A stretch of 35,866 bases of DNA, taken from UBA8752 sp036159995. GTDB taxonomy: Bacteria > Bacteroidota > Bacteroidia > Flavobacteriales_D > Sanyastnellaceae. A model generated the notes under the pieces. It had not been told where the DNA came from, did not search any database, and saw only the letters and a program-made list of their open reading frames with translations. The stretch is from positions 1-35,866 of the forward strand of contig JAYYEI010000004.1 in NCBI GenBank assembly GCA_036159995.1, written 5' to 3'. Position numbers and translations under genes: made by a program. This document shows positions 21,829 through 29,091 of this stretch, piece after piece; the first letter of the stretch is position 1; every line of letters starts with the position of its first letter.

Positions 21829-24336
21829 ATGAACGGGATGAAACCGACACTTCGGCTGGGAAGGCTGCTGGGCGTGCTGTGCCTCAGCCTCTTCGCTTCT
21901 GCCGCCTTCTCGCAAGGCAGCATCGAGGTGGACGGCACGGTCCGCGACAAGGACTCCAACCAGAAGCTGTCCGGGGTCGAAGTGTCCGTGCTGCAGAACG
22001 GCCAATCGTATGATGCGGTCCGTACCCTATCCAACGGCCGATACACCGTCAGTCTGGACCACGGTGCCGACTATGTGCTGGTGTTCACCTACGAGGATTT
22101 GAGCGTGCGCAATGTGGAAGTCAACACCTCCACCATCCCCGAAGCCTTCCGCGAGCGCCCCTTCTTCCTCAATGTGGACATGAGCCTGTTCGAGGTGCCG
22201 GCCGGCTTTGATGAGTCCTTGCTCGACGAACCCATCGGAAAGGTGGCGTTCAACGAGTCCAAGGAGAAGCTGGATTGGGACATGAACTACACCCGCCGGA
22301 TGCAGAACCGCATCGACTCGGCGCTGGAGGAGGCTGAAGATTCGGGTGGTTCGGCCGATTCCGGTGGAGGCGGGACCAACCGCGCTTACGAGGAGCACAT
22401 GCGCAAAGCCGAGGTCGAATTCGGCCGGGGCCGGTACGAGCAGAGCATCAATTGGCTCGAGCGCGCCCTCGATGAGGTTCCCGGTGATGCCCGTGCCGAG
22501 GCAATGATGGAGGAGGCAGCGGAGAAGCAGGCCGAGGCCGAGGAAGCGGCGGCAGCCAACGCCGAATACGAGCGGTTGCTCCGGGAAGGCAAAATTCAGC
22601 TGAAGCGGGAATCGTGGGATGCGGCCCGCACCGCCCTAGAGGGCGCCCTGGAAATCAAACCGGACGAGCCCGAGCCCCGCGAGTTGCTGGCCGAGATTCC
22701 CTCAGCCGAGCCCGAGGAGAACGTGGCGGCTGAAGAGGAGGAAGAGGCGACTTCGGCATCGGATGACCGGGCTGCCCGAGCCGCAGAGTTGGCCGCAGAG
22801 CGGGAGGCAGAGGCGCGCCAGAAGGAATACGACCGGCTCATCACGCGAGCCGACAAGAGCTTCGACAAGCAGAACTATGCCGAGGCCAAGGGCTTCTACC
22901 TCGATGCGGCCAACCTGATGCCGCAGGAGGACTACCCCGTGGACCGCGCCGCCGAAGCCGACGCCCGCATCGTGGACCTGACCCAGCCCGAGGAGGAGGA
23001 CAGCGCCCGGGACCGGGATCGAGGAGAGTCCGAGTTGGACCGGGCCTACGAGGACAAGATCCGCGAGGGCGATGCCGCCTTTGACGCCGAAGACTGGACG
23101 ACGGCCAAGGCCGCCTATGAGGCCGCCCAGGAGATGAAGCCCACCGAGCGCTACCCCCGCAACCGACTGCGCCGCCTCGCCTCCCTCATGGAGGAGGGCG
23201 ACATCGAGGGTGAGCTCGAGGTGGACACGGAGGCCTTGCTCGAAGCTGATGCCGCTGATGCTGCCCAAGCCGCGGAGGAGGCCGCCCTTCTGGCCGAGGA
23301 ACAGGCTGCCCTGCTCGCCGAGGAGCGCGAAGCCGCCGAGGCCGAGGATGCCCGCCGCCGCGAGGATGCCCGGGCCGCAACGGAAGCGAGCCGCGACCGC
23401 AGCAGCAACTACATCCTGGCACTTCAACGCGCCTCCGAAGACGACGCGGAGGCCTACTACCGCAACGCACTGGACGCGGAAATCCGGGCGAGGGCCCAGT
23501 CCGTCGAGCTCATGGCCGAGCGGAACCAGGAACAGAACGCCTTGTGGACCGGCAACAGCCATGCCCGTCGTGGTTCGCAATGGATGGACATTCAGGAGCG
23601 CACGGCCCGCCAGGCCGAGGACGAGTACGATGACGCCCTGGTCCGAAACGAGCGAATCGCTGACCTCGAGCTCCGCGTCGAAGCCCAGCAGGAGATCGAG
23701 ATCGATCAGGTCACCCGGGCCAATGCCCTGCGCCGTGACCGCTTTATCACCATCGGCCGTAAGACTCAGGACAACCGGGAAATGCTGCTCGACCGAACCA
23801 AGCGGTACGACACGTTCGTCGACAGCCTCGACCGCCTGCTGCGCGCCTACGAGGACTTCAACCGCGACGTTCGGCAGGCCTCCGTGGATGCCCGGATGAT
23901 GAACTACGAGGCCGTCCAGCGCAAGGTCCGCACCCACGATCGGGTGGGCGAGGGCGAGGAGGCTCGCCGCATCGACAATTGGATTGAGATCAAGGACACC
24001 CAGCGGACCGACGACCAGGCCAAGCGCGCCGCGGCTGGAGAAGCCCAGCTCCGGTCCGCTACTGCCCGACGGAAGGTCAACGACCTCTACAGTGGAGAAC
24101 CTCTGGAAGCCGATGACTACAAAGAGGTCAAGGCCAAGGAGGGCATCCGGAAGGGCGTCGAGGAACGGAGCTACGAGGAGGGCAACGCCCTGATCATCGA
24201 GCGCACCGTCCGGGTGGGCAACGAGGTCAACGTCTACCGCAAGACCGTCGCCAAACATGGCGTCTACTACTTCAAGAACAACCAGTCCATCACCAAGGAC
24301 ATCTGGATCCTCGAGACTTTCGAGGTCTCCGACTGA
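21829..24336 (+). CDS. Large secreted protein: carboxypeptidase-regulatory-like domain, four TPR-like repeats, coiled coil
   Basis: The 835-residue protein has a signal peptide ending near AAFSQ (about 29) and a carboxypeptidase-regulatory-like beta domain (about 31-95: VDGTVRDKDSNQKLSGVEVS, then SNGRYTVSL). A conserved segment ending about 165 follows (FLNVDMSLFEVPAGFD). Four TPR-like repeats begin at about 186 (AYEEHMRKAEVEFG), 246 (EYERLLREGKIQLK), 333 (EYDRLITRADKSFD) and 406 (AYEDKIREGDAAFD), separated by acidic linkers. A long charged coiled coil (about 465-700) and a conserved end (YYFKNNQSITKDIWILETFE) complete it. Similar proteins occur across Bacteroidota, but I know no function. 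Alternative ATGs are at 21787, 21811 and 21838; 21829 or 21838 best fits a normal signal peptide. Confidence 0.85.
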   Translation: MNGMKPTLRLGRLLGVLCLSLFASAAFSQGSIEVDGTVRDKDSNQKLSGVEVSVLQNGQSYDAVRTLSNGRYTVSLDHGADYVLVFTYEDLSVRNVEVNTSTIPEAFRERPFFLNVDMSLFEVPAGFDESLLDEPIGKVAFNESKEKLDWDMNYTRRMQNRIDSALEEAEDSGGSADSGGGGTNRAYEEHMRKAEVEFGRGRYEQSINWLERALDEVPGDARAEAMMEEAAEKQAEAEEAAAANAEYERLLREGKIQLKRESWDAARTALEGALEIKPDEPEPRELLAEIPSAEPEENVAAEEEEEATSASDDRAARAAELAAEREAEARQKEYDRLITRADKSFDKQNYAEAKGFYLDAANLMPQEDYPVDRAAEADARIVDLTQPEEEDSARDRDRGESELDRAYEDKIREGDAAFDAEDWTTAKAAYEAAQEMKPTERYPRNRLRRLASLMEEGDIEGELEVDTEALLEADAADAAQAAEEAALLAEEQAALLAEEREAAEAEDARRREDARAATEASRDRSSNYILALQRASEDDAEAYYRNALDAEIRARAQSVELMAERNQEQNALWTGNSHARRGSQWMDIQERTARQAEDEYDDALVRNERIADLELRVEAQQEIEIDQVTRANALRRDRFITIGRKTQDNREMLLDRTKRYDTFVDSLDRLLRAYEDFNRDVRQASVDARMMNYEAVQRKVRTHDRVGEGEEARRIDNWIEIKDTQRTDDQAKRAAAGEAQLRSATARRKVNDLYSGEPLEADDYKEVKAKEGIRKGVEERSYEEGNALIIERTVRVGNEVNVYRKTVAKHGVYYFKNNQSITKDIWILETFEVSD

Positions 24337-24365
24337 CCGGGCTCAGTCGCTCCCTTTTCTTTTTA
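24331..24365 (+). terminator. Possible terminator overlapping the TPR-gene stop
   Basis: GACTGA and TCAGTC form a 6-bp hairpin with a 6-base loop at 24331-24348; its left arm includes the stop codon. A T-rich tract (CCCTTTTCTTTTTA) follows. The stem is short, so termination is plausible but weak. Confidence 0.45.
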
Positions 24366-24682
24366 TCACCGAGCCGGCATTCCTGTTCGGTTACTGGGGC
24401 AAGGTCCACGACGTTGACCGGGCATTCCGTGCCATCGACCGACGTCGCCCAGAGTCCGGATTGGACCTGGGGCCAGGAGGAGGGCACTCTTGTCCGATGA
24501 GCATCAACGGGGTAAGCCACCCCAGCAGGCACGTCAGAATGAGAAGGGCGGGCCGGGGATGGAATGGGAAAGGGAGAGGAGAAGAAGAGGAAGCGACATG
24601 GGGCCAAGAATGCGGGGCCGGTCGTGGACAACCGTGTCGATAGTGCATTCCCGAGGGGCGGCGGCAAAGCGGGGACAGGGCC
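24366..24682. other. Intergenic stretch without a recognised gene
   Basis: About 320 bases lie between the TPR gene's terminator-like hairpin and the promoter box of the transporter gene. I see no RNA gene and no repeat. A purine-rich patch (GGGAAAGGGAGAGGAGAAGA) lies near 24566. A short minus-strand reading frame with a hydrophobic stretch crosses it but is unconvincing (see rejected items). The region may hold a 5' regulatory element for the transporter, though the promoter box at 24683 suggests the mRNA starts at the ATG. Confidence 0.5.
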
Positions 24683-24690
24683 TACTTTCG
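24683..24690 (+). promoter_or_regulatory. Candidate -7 box, 4 bases before the cotransporter start
   Basis: TACTTTCG, then AGAC, then ATG. The octamer is identical to the one upstream of dnaN, but here the spacing to the ATG is four bases, which predicts a leaderless transcript. Confidence 0.5.
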
Positions 24691-24694
24691 AGAC

Positions 24695-26923
24695 ATGCAG
24701 GAGAAGGGACTGGGTACGTTTGCCGTCTTCATGACGGCGATCTCGACCATTCTGGGGGCCATCCTGTTCCTCCGGTTCGGTTTCGCGGTGGCCCACGTGG
24801 GCCTGCTGTCGACGCTGGCCATCATCCTGCTCGGCCACCTCGTGACCATTCCGACCGCCCTCGCCGTGGCGGAGATTGCGACCAATCAGAAGGTCGAAGG
24901 GGGTGGGGCGTACTACATGATCAGCCGGTCCTTCGGCCTCTCCATCGGTGGGGCCATCGGCATCGCGCTTTTCCTCAGCCAGGCCATCAGCGTGGCCTTC
25001 TACATCATTGCCTTCACCGTCTCGACGCGGGACCTGACCGCCTGGCTCGAGGCCACGCAGGGCGTGGTGTTGCAGCCGTGGCAAATCAACTACGGCTTCA
25101 TGGCGCTCTTGACGCTCCTGATGCTGACCAAGGGGGCGCAGGTGGGGGTCAAGGCCCTTTATGGCGTGGTGGCCGTGCTGGTCCTGGCGCTCATCAGTTT
25201 CTTCTTCGGGACGGGCGAACCACAGGCGGAACTGGACATTTTGAAGACCATCGACGCGAGCTTCACCACGGCCGACGGTCGGGTCATCGACCGGTACACG
25301 TTCATCGAGGTTTTCACGTTCATCTTCCCGGCCTTCACCGGCATCGCCGCGGGTCTGGGCCTGAGCGGAGACCTGAAAGATCCGGCGACCGCCATTCCAC
25401 GGGGCACCCTGTGGGCCACCGTGGCCGGCATCATCGTGTACATCCTCGTGGCCCTCAAGTTTTGGGTCAGTGCGAGCCCCGAGCAGCTGGCGTCCGACGA
25501 GCTATACATGGAGGCCATCGCCATTTGGCCGCCCCTCATTCCGATGGGCCTGGCCGCCGCCGCCGTCTCCAGTGCGTTGGGCAGCGTGATCATTGCGCCG
25601 CGCACCCTGCAGGCCTTGGCGGTTGACCGGATTTTCCCCAAAGCAATCGGTCTCCGGCTCAAGCGGGGCCGAAAGTCCGACAATGAGCCGGTCATCGCTT
25701 CCATCGTCACTTGTGCCATCGGCTTCGTGTTCGTTTCCCTCGGGGACATCAATGCGGTCGCCGAGATCATTTCCATGTTCTTCATGGTGACCTACGGCGC
25801 CATTTGCCTGGTCAGTCTGTTCGAGCACTTCGCCGCGAGTCCGAGCTATCGTCCGACGTTCCGGTCGCATTGGTTCCTCAGTCTCATCGGGGCTTTCACC
25901 TGCTTCTACCTGATGTTTCTCATGAACTTCAGCTATGCGGTGGGGAGCATCGTCATCATGGCGATCATCTATGTGGGGCTTTCCCGCCGGGGGGGCAGTG
26001 GCATGGTCGCGCTGTTCCGCGGCATGCTCTTCCAATTGAGCCGCTACCTGCAACTGACGCTCCAGCGCCGGGACCGCGCCGACCTCGACCGCAAGGACTG
26101 GCGGCCCATGGTGCTTGGGGTGAGCCAGGACACCTTCCGCCGTCCGGGCGCCTTTGATATGGTACGCTGGCTGGCCCACCGGCAGGGATTTGGAACCTAC
26201 GTCCACCTCATCGAGGGCCGATTGGACGCCCGTACGTTCCGCAGCTCGATTCGGGCCAAGCAGGGGCTCGCCGACCTCGGCAAGGCGGTCAAGAGCCGGG
26301 TGAGCATGTCGACCATCGTCTCGCCGTCCTACACTTCGGCCATTGCCCAGTGCGTGCAGCTCCCGGGCATCAGCGGCCAGGGCAACAACGCCATTCTGCT
26401 CGAGTACATCGACGAACAGCCCAAGAGCGCCCAGGAACTCGTTGCCAACTACGATCTCCTCCGCGGCTCGCAGCTCGACCTTTGCTTGTTGCGGTCCAGC
26501 TTCCGGGGATTTGGCGAGAAGCGGACAATCCACATCTGGATCACCCCCGAGGACAGCGCCAACGCCAGCCTCATGATCCTCATGGCCTACGTGCTGCAGG
26601 GGCATCCGGATTGGCGCGAATCGCACATCCAGGTCTTCTCCATCTATCGGGACGGAGACCGGGCCAAGAAGGAGCAGGCCCTGCGCGACCAGATCCAGGC
26701 CGGCCGGATTCCAGTGAGCGAGCAGAACATCGAGATGGTCGAGGAAATGCCCGGTGACCTGAAGGAGGCCCTGATCGACGAGCGCAGCAAGTTTGCGGAC
26801 CTGACCTTCATCGGGTTCAACGATGCCGACATCCGCCGCGAAGGGGTCAAGCTCTTCGAGGCCCACCACGGCATCGGCAACATCCTGTTTGTGGACGCCC
26901 ACGACGAAATTGCACTCGATTGA
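24695..26923 (+). CDS. SLC12-type cation-chloride cotransporter
   Basis: The 742-residue protein is a bacterial relative of Na-K-Cl/K-Cl cotransporters. The first membrane helix carries the family hallmark (TILGAILFLRFGFAV), followed by EGGGAYYMISRSFGLSIGGA; about twelve helices extend to about residue 440 (GSIVIMAIIYVGLS). A cytoplasmic C-terminal domain of about 290 residues follows, with a sequence typical of bacterial CCC proteins (DWRPMVLGVSQDTFRRPGAF, then a part that recalls the eukaryotic regulatory domain). It should move chloride with cations across the inner membrane; the cation is not predictable. The aroQ start follows after eight bases, so the two are probably one transcript, though functionally unrelated. 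The start is supported by the promoter box at 24683. Confidence 0.92.
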   Translation: MQEKGLGTFAVFMTAISTILGAILFLRFGFAVAHVGLLSTLAIILLGHLVTIPTALAVAEIATNQKVEGGGAYYMISRSFGLSIGGAIGIALFLSQAISVAFYIIAFTVSTRDLTAWLEATQGVVLQPWQINYGFMALLTLLMLTKGAQVGVKALYGVVAVLVLALISFFFGTGEPQAELDILKTIDASFTTADGRVIDRYTFIEVFTFIFPAFTGIAAGLGLSGDLKDPATAIPRGTLWATVAGIIVYILVALKFWVSASPEQLASDELYMEAIAIWPPLIPMGLAAAAVSSALGSVIIAPRTLQALAVDRIFPKAIGLRLKRGRKSDNEPVIASIVTCAIGFVFVSLGDINAVAEIISMFFMVTYGAICLVSLFEHFAASPSYRPTFRSHWFLSLIGAFTCFYLMFLMNFSYAVGSIVIMAIIYVGLSRRGGSGMVALFRGMLFQLSRYLQLTLQRRDRADLDRKDWRPMVLGVSQDTFRRPGAFDMVRWLAHRQGFGTYVHLIEGRLDARTFRSSIRAKQGLADLGKAVKSRVSMSTIVSPSYTSAIAQCVQLPGISGQGNNAILLEYIDEQPKSAQELVANYDLLRGSQLDLCLLRSSFRGFGEKRTIHIWITPEDSANASLMILMAYVLQGHPDWRESHIQVFSIYRDGDRAKKEQALRDQIQAGRIPVSEQNIEMVEEMPGDLKEALIDERSKFADLTFIGFNDADIRREGVKLFEAHHGIGNILFVDAHDEIALD

Positions 26924-26931
26924 ACCGAACC

Positions 26932-27348
26932 ATGGCCCTGCACATCGTCAACGGACCCAACCTGAACCTGCTCGGCCAGCGAGAGCCCGAGAAGTACGGC
27001 CACGCGTCCTTCGAGTCTTACCTGGAGACGCTCCGCGCCACCTTTCCGGAGCTGGAGCTGCACCATTTCCAGTCCAACGTCGAGGGCGAGCTCATCAACC
27101 ACCTCCACGACGTCGGCTTCGCCTCGGACGGCATCATCCTGAATGCCGGGGGCTACACCCACACCTCAGTGGCGTTGCGCGACGCGGTTGCGGCCATCAC
27201 CGCCCCGGTGATGGAAGTCCACATCACCAATGTCCACGCCCGAGAGGAATTCCGGCACACGAGCCTGTTGAGTCCCGTGTGTCGCGGCGTGATCTGCGGT
27301 CTCGGGCTTGAAGGGTACGCGGCGGCCATCCGCGCTCTGAATAGGTGA
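26932..27348 (+). CDS. aroQ: Type II 3-dehydroquinate dehydratase
   Basis: The 138-residue enzyme dehydrates 3-dehydroquinate to 3-dehydroshikimate in the shikimate pathway. Hallmarks are the N-terminal HIVNGPNLNLLGQREPEKYG (catalytic Tyr22 and the flexible lid), the segment HHFQSNVEGELINHLHD, NAGGYTHTSVALRDAV, and EVHITNVHAREEFRHTS with the catalytic His. Length is normal for AroQ. The ATG at 26932 is preferred; an in-frame TTG at 26920, overlapping the transporter stop, would add four residues. It is the second gene after the cotransporter. It ends 16 bases from the convergent membrane-protein gene. Confidence 0.96.
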   Translation: MALHIVNGPNLNLLGQREPEKYGHASFESYLETLRATFPELELHHFQSNVEGELINHLHDVGFASDGIILNAGGYTHTSVALRDAVAAITAPVMEVHITNVHAREEFRHTSLLSPVCRGVICGLGLEGYAAAIRALNR

Positions 27349-27364
27349 ATTGTTAAGTCCGAAA

Positions 27365-27946
27365 TCAGTCGGCGGACAACCGCCGGATGGCCGATTGCAC
27401 CATTTTGAGGAGGGTGTCTGCGTCGCGATCACTGAGCTGTTTGCCCAGCACCATCGTGCGCTTGCCGCTGGAGAACTGCAGTGTCTCGCCGCCCAGGGAC
27501 CAGAAGGCCGATTCGAAGGTCCGCAGGATTTGCTGCGGGTTTTCCTTGATCCGCTGCGGCAGGGAATAGGTCCCGTGGGCAAAGAAATCCGGCAGGCCCC
27601 GCTCGCCGAAGGCCATGGCGATGCTCACGCCCTTGCGGTCCACCACGAGCACCTCGCGTCCGCGAAGCCGCCAGAGCCACACTTTCCCGATGCGGAAGGC
27701 AAAGAAGCCCCAGAAGGCACTGTAGATGGCGTATCCCAGCCACGCGTTGCCCTCGTTCGGCTCCTGCGTCCAGAAGTACACCACGGCCGCTTCCAGTGCA
27801 CACCATGCGACGAGCCAGATGGACAGGAGGGACATCTGGGCCGGGGGAATCTGCTGGCGGATGTCGACGCGCAGGGCGTCCTCACTGTGGTCAAAGGTGA
27901 TGCGGTCGCCAATGCGGCCGTCCTTGCGTCGGGTGTTCGTGCCCAT
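27365..27946 (-). CDS. Two-helix membrane protein of unknown function
   Basis: The 193-residue protein has a hydrophilic N-terminus, two membrane helices (about 39-60, SLLSIWLVAWCALEAAVVYF, and about 69-92, WLGYAIYSAFWGFFAFRIG) and a C-terminal soluble part of about 100 residues. The pattern of a basic/aromatic helix hairpin followed by beta-rich LVVDRKGVSIAMAFGERG resembles PH-like membrane proteins, but I do not recognise a family. Its ATG overlaps the bshA stop by one base (TGATG), so it is translated right after bshA. The last base of the coding region lies near the aroQ 3' end with a small inverted repeat at 27370. Function unknown; co-expression with bacillithiol synthesis is inference from position. 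Confidence 0.78.
   Translation of the reverse strand: MGTNTRRKDGRIGDRITFDHSEDALRVDIRQQIPPAQMSLLSIWLVAWCALEAAVVYFWTQEPNEGNAWLGYAIYSAFWGFFAFRIGKVWLWRLRGREVLVVDRKGVSIAMAFGERGLPDFFAHGTYSLPQRIKENPQQILRTFESAFWSLGGETLQFSSGKRTMVLGKQLSDRDADTLLKMVQSAIRRLSAD
27370..27385. repeat. Small inverted repeat after aroQ
   Basis: CGGCGG, loop ACAA, CCGCCG form a perfect 6-bp hairpin 21 bases past the aroQ stop, inside the convergent gene's 3' end. No T-run follows, so a terminator role is uncertain. Confidence 0.3.
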
Positions 27947-29079
27947 CAGGCGGTGGGGTGCGGGGTGAGGATCCGCTCGTAGGCGGCCAGGTAGAGGGGC
28001 AGGATGGCGTCGATGTGGAAGGAGGAAGCCCGTTCCAACGCCTGTTTTCGGAACCGCTCGTGGTTCTCGGGAGCCAGCAGGAAGGCGGCGTGGTCCGCCA
28101 TGCGCTCCACGTCTCCGACCGGGGCCAGCATGCCGCTCACTCCGTGACGGATCACCTCGGGCAGGCCACCGGCTTCCGTGGCCACGACGGGCACACCGCA
28201 GGCCATGGCTTCCAAAGCGGCCAGTCCGAAGCTCTCGCTCTCGGACGGGAGCAGAAACAGGTCGGCGAGGGCGAGGGCCTCCAGGGGATTCTTGAGCTTG
28301 CCGAGGAATGTGATTCGGTCCGTGACCCCCAGGTCACGCGCCAGCCGCTCCGCGGCGGGCCGGTCGGGACCATCGCCCACCATCAGCAACCGGGCCGGTC
28401 GTTGTTCCGCGAGGAGGGCGAAGGCGCGGACGACATCCTCCACCCGCTTGACCGAGCGGAAGTTGGAGACATGACAGACCAGTGCTTCTCCTTCCGTGGC
28501 GAACTCGGACCGGTCGTGTTCGGACCCGAGGCCGGCGAAGTGCCCCGGGCAGATGAAGTTCGGGATGACCTCGATGTCGCGGTTGATGCCGAAGAGCTTG
28601 TAGGTGTCGCTTCGCAGGCTGGAACTCACCGCTGTCACGGCATCGCTCTGGTTGATGGCAAAGCTGATGACCGGCTCGAAGCTCGGATCCTTTCCGAGCA
28701 GGGTGATGTCCGTGCCGTGCAGGGTCGTGATGACCGGCAGGTGGATGCCCCCGTCCTTCAGAATCTGCTTGGCCGTGTAGGCGCTGGAGGCATGGGGAAT
28801 TGCATAATGCACGTGAAGCAGGTCGAGCTTCTGCTGACGGACCACCTCGACCATTTTGGAGGCCAGCACGAGCTCGTAGGGCGGGTAATCGAAGAGGGGA
28901 TACTTCGAGATGCGGACCTCGTGGTAGTAGACGTTGGGACGGAAGCTTCCGAGTCGAACGGGCTGGTCGTAGGTGATGAAATGCACCTCGTGCCCCTGCG
29001 TGGCGAGGGCTTTCCCGAGTTCCGTAGCGACCACGCCACTTCCCCCGAAGGTGGGGTAACACACCATTCCTACGCGCAT
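27946..29079 (-). CDS. bshA: N-acetyl-alpha-D-glucosaminyl L-malate synthase
   Basis: The 377-residue GT4 glycosyltransferase makes GlcNAc-malate from UDP-GlcNAc and L-malate, the first step of bacillithiol synthesis. The N-terminus (RVGMVCYPTFGGSGVVATEL) and the segments HVHYAIPHASSAYTAKQIL, TTLHGTDITLLGKDPSF and FGINRDIEVIPNFI are typical of BshA. SESESFGLAALEAMACGVPV is the usual GT4 donor-binding end. Bacillithiol is the common low-molecular-weight thiol of Firmicutes and many Bacteroidota. No bshB or bshC gene lies in the window. It begins nine bases after the GH3/BLA stop, so it can be the fifth gene of the lon operon, although a promoter-like box overlaps that stop. Identification is strong. 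Confidence 0.95.
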   Translation of the reverse strand: MRVGMVCYPTFGGSGVVATELGKALATQGHEVHFITYDQPVRLGSFRPNVYYHEVRISKYPLFDYPPYELVLASKMVEVVRQQKLDLLHVHYAIPHASSAYTAKQILKDGGIHLPVITTLHGTDITLLGKDPSFEPVISFAINQSDAVTAVSSSLRSDTYKLFGINRDIEVIPNFICPGHFAGLGSEHDRSEFATEGEALVCHVSNFRSVKRVEDVVRAFALLAEQRPARLLMVGDGPDRPAAERLARDLGVTDRITFLGKLKNPLEALALADLFLLPSESESFGLAALEAMACGVPVVATEAGGLPEVIRHGVSGMLAPVGDVERMADHAAFLLAPENHERFRKQALERASSFHIDAILPLYLAAYERILTPHPTA

Positions 29080-29083
29080 GGGA

Positions 29084-29091
29084 CGAAGTTA
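29084..29091 (-). promoter_or_regulatory. Candidate -7-like box, 4 bases before bshA, overlapping an upstream stop
   Basis: The minus strand reads TAACTTCG, then TCCC, then ATG. The leading TAA is the stop codon of the GH3/BLA gene, so the TA part of the match comes free and the evidence is weaker than at the other starts. Confidence 0.3.

Noticed and set aside
22303..23400. Acidic Ala/Glu-rich repeats in the large TPR gene as a DNA tandem repeat
   Set aside because: The periodicity is at the protein level (TPR-like units and coiled coil). The nucleotide copies diverge too much for a recent tandem duplication.
22702..24258. Minus-strand frame (about 518 residues) opposite the large TPR gene
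   Set aside because: It is Gly/Leu/Val-rich because it mirrors Ala/Glu-rich codons. No motif or signal peptide is present.
24391..24648. Minus-strand 85-residue frame with a hydrophobic stretch (ALLILTCLLGWLTPLMLIG) in the transporter upstream gap
   Set aside because: The hydrophobic part sits in the middle after a Pro/His/Ser-rich start, with no plausible start just before it and no recognised family. Composition is low in complexity. Kept as a possible but unsupported small protein.
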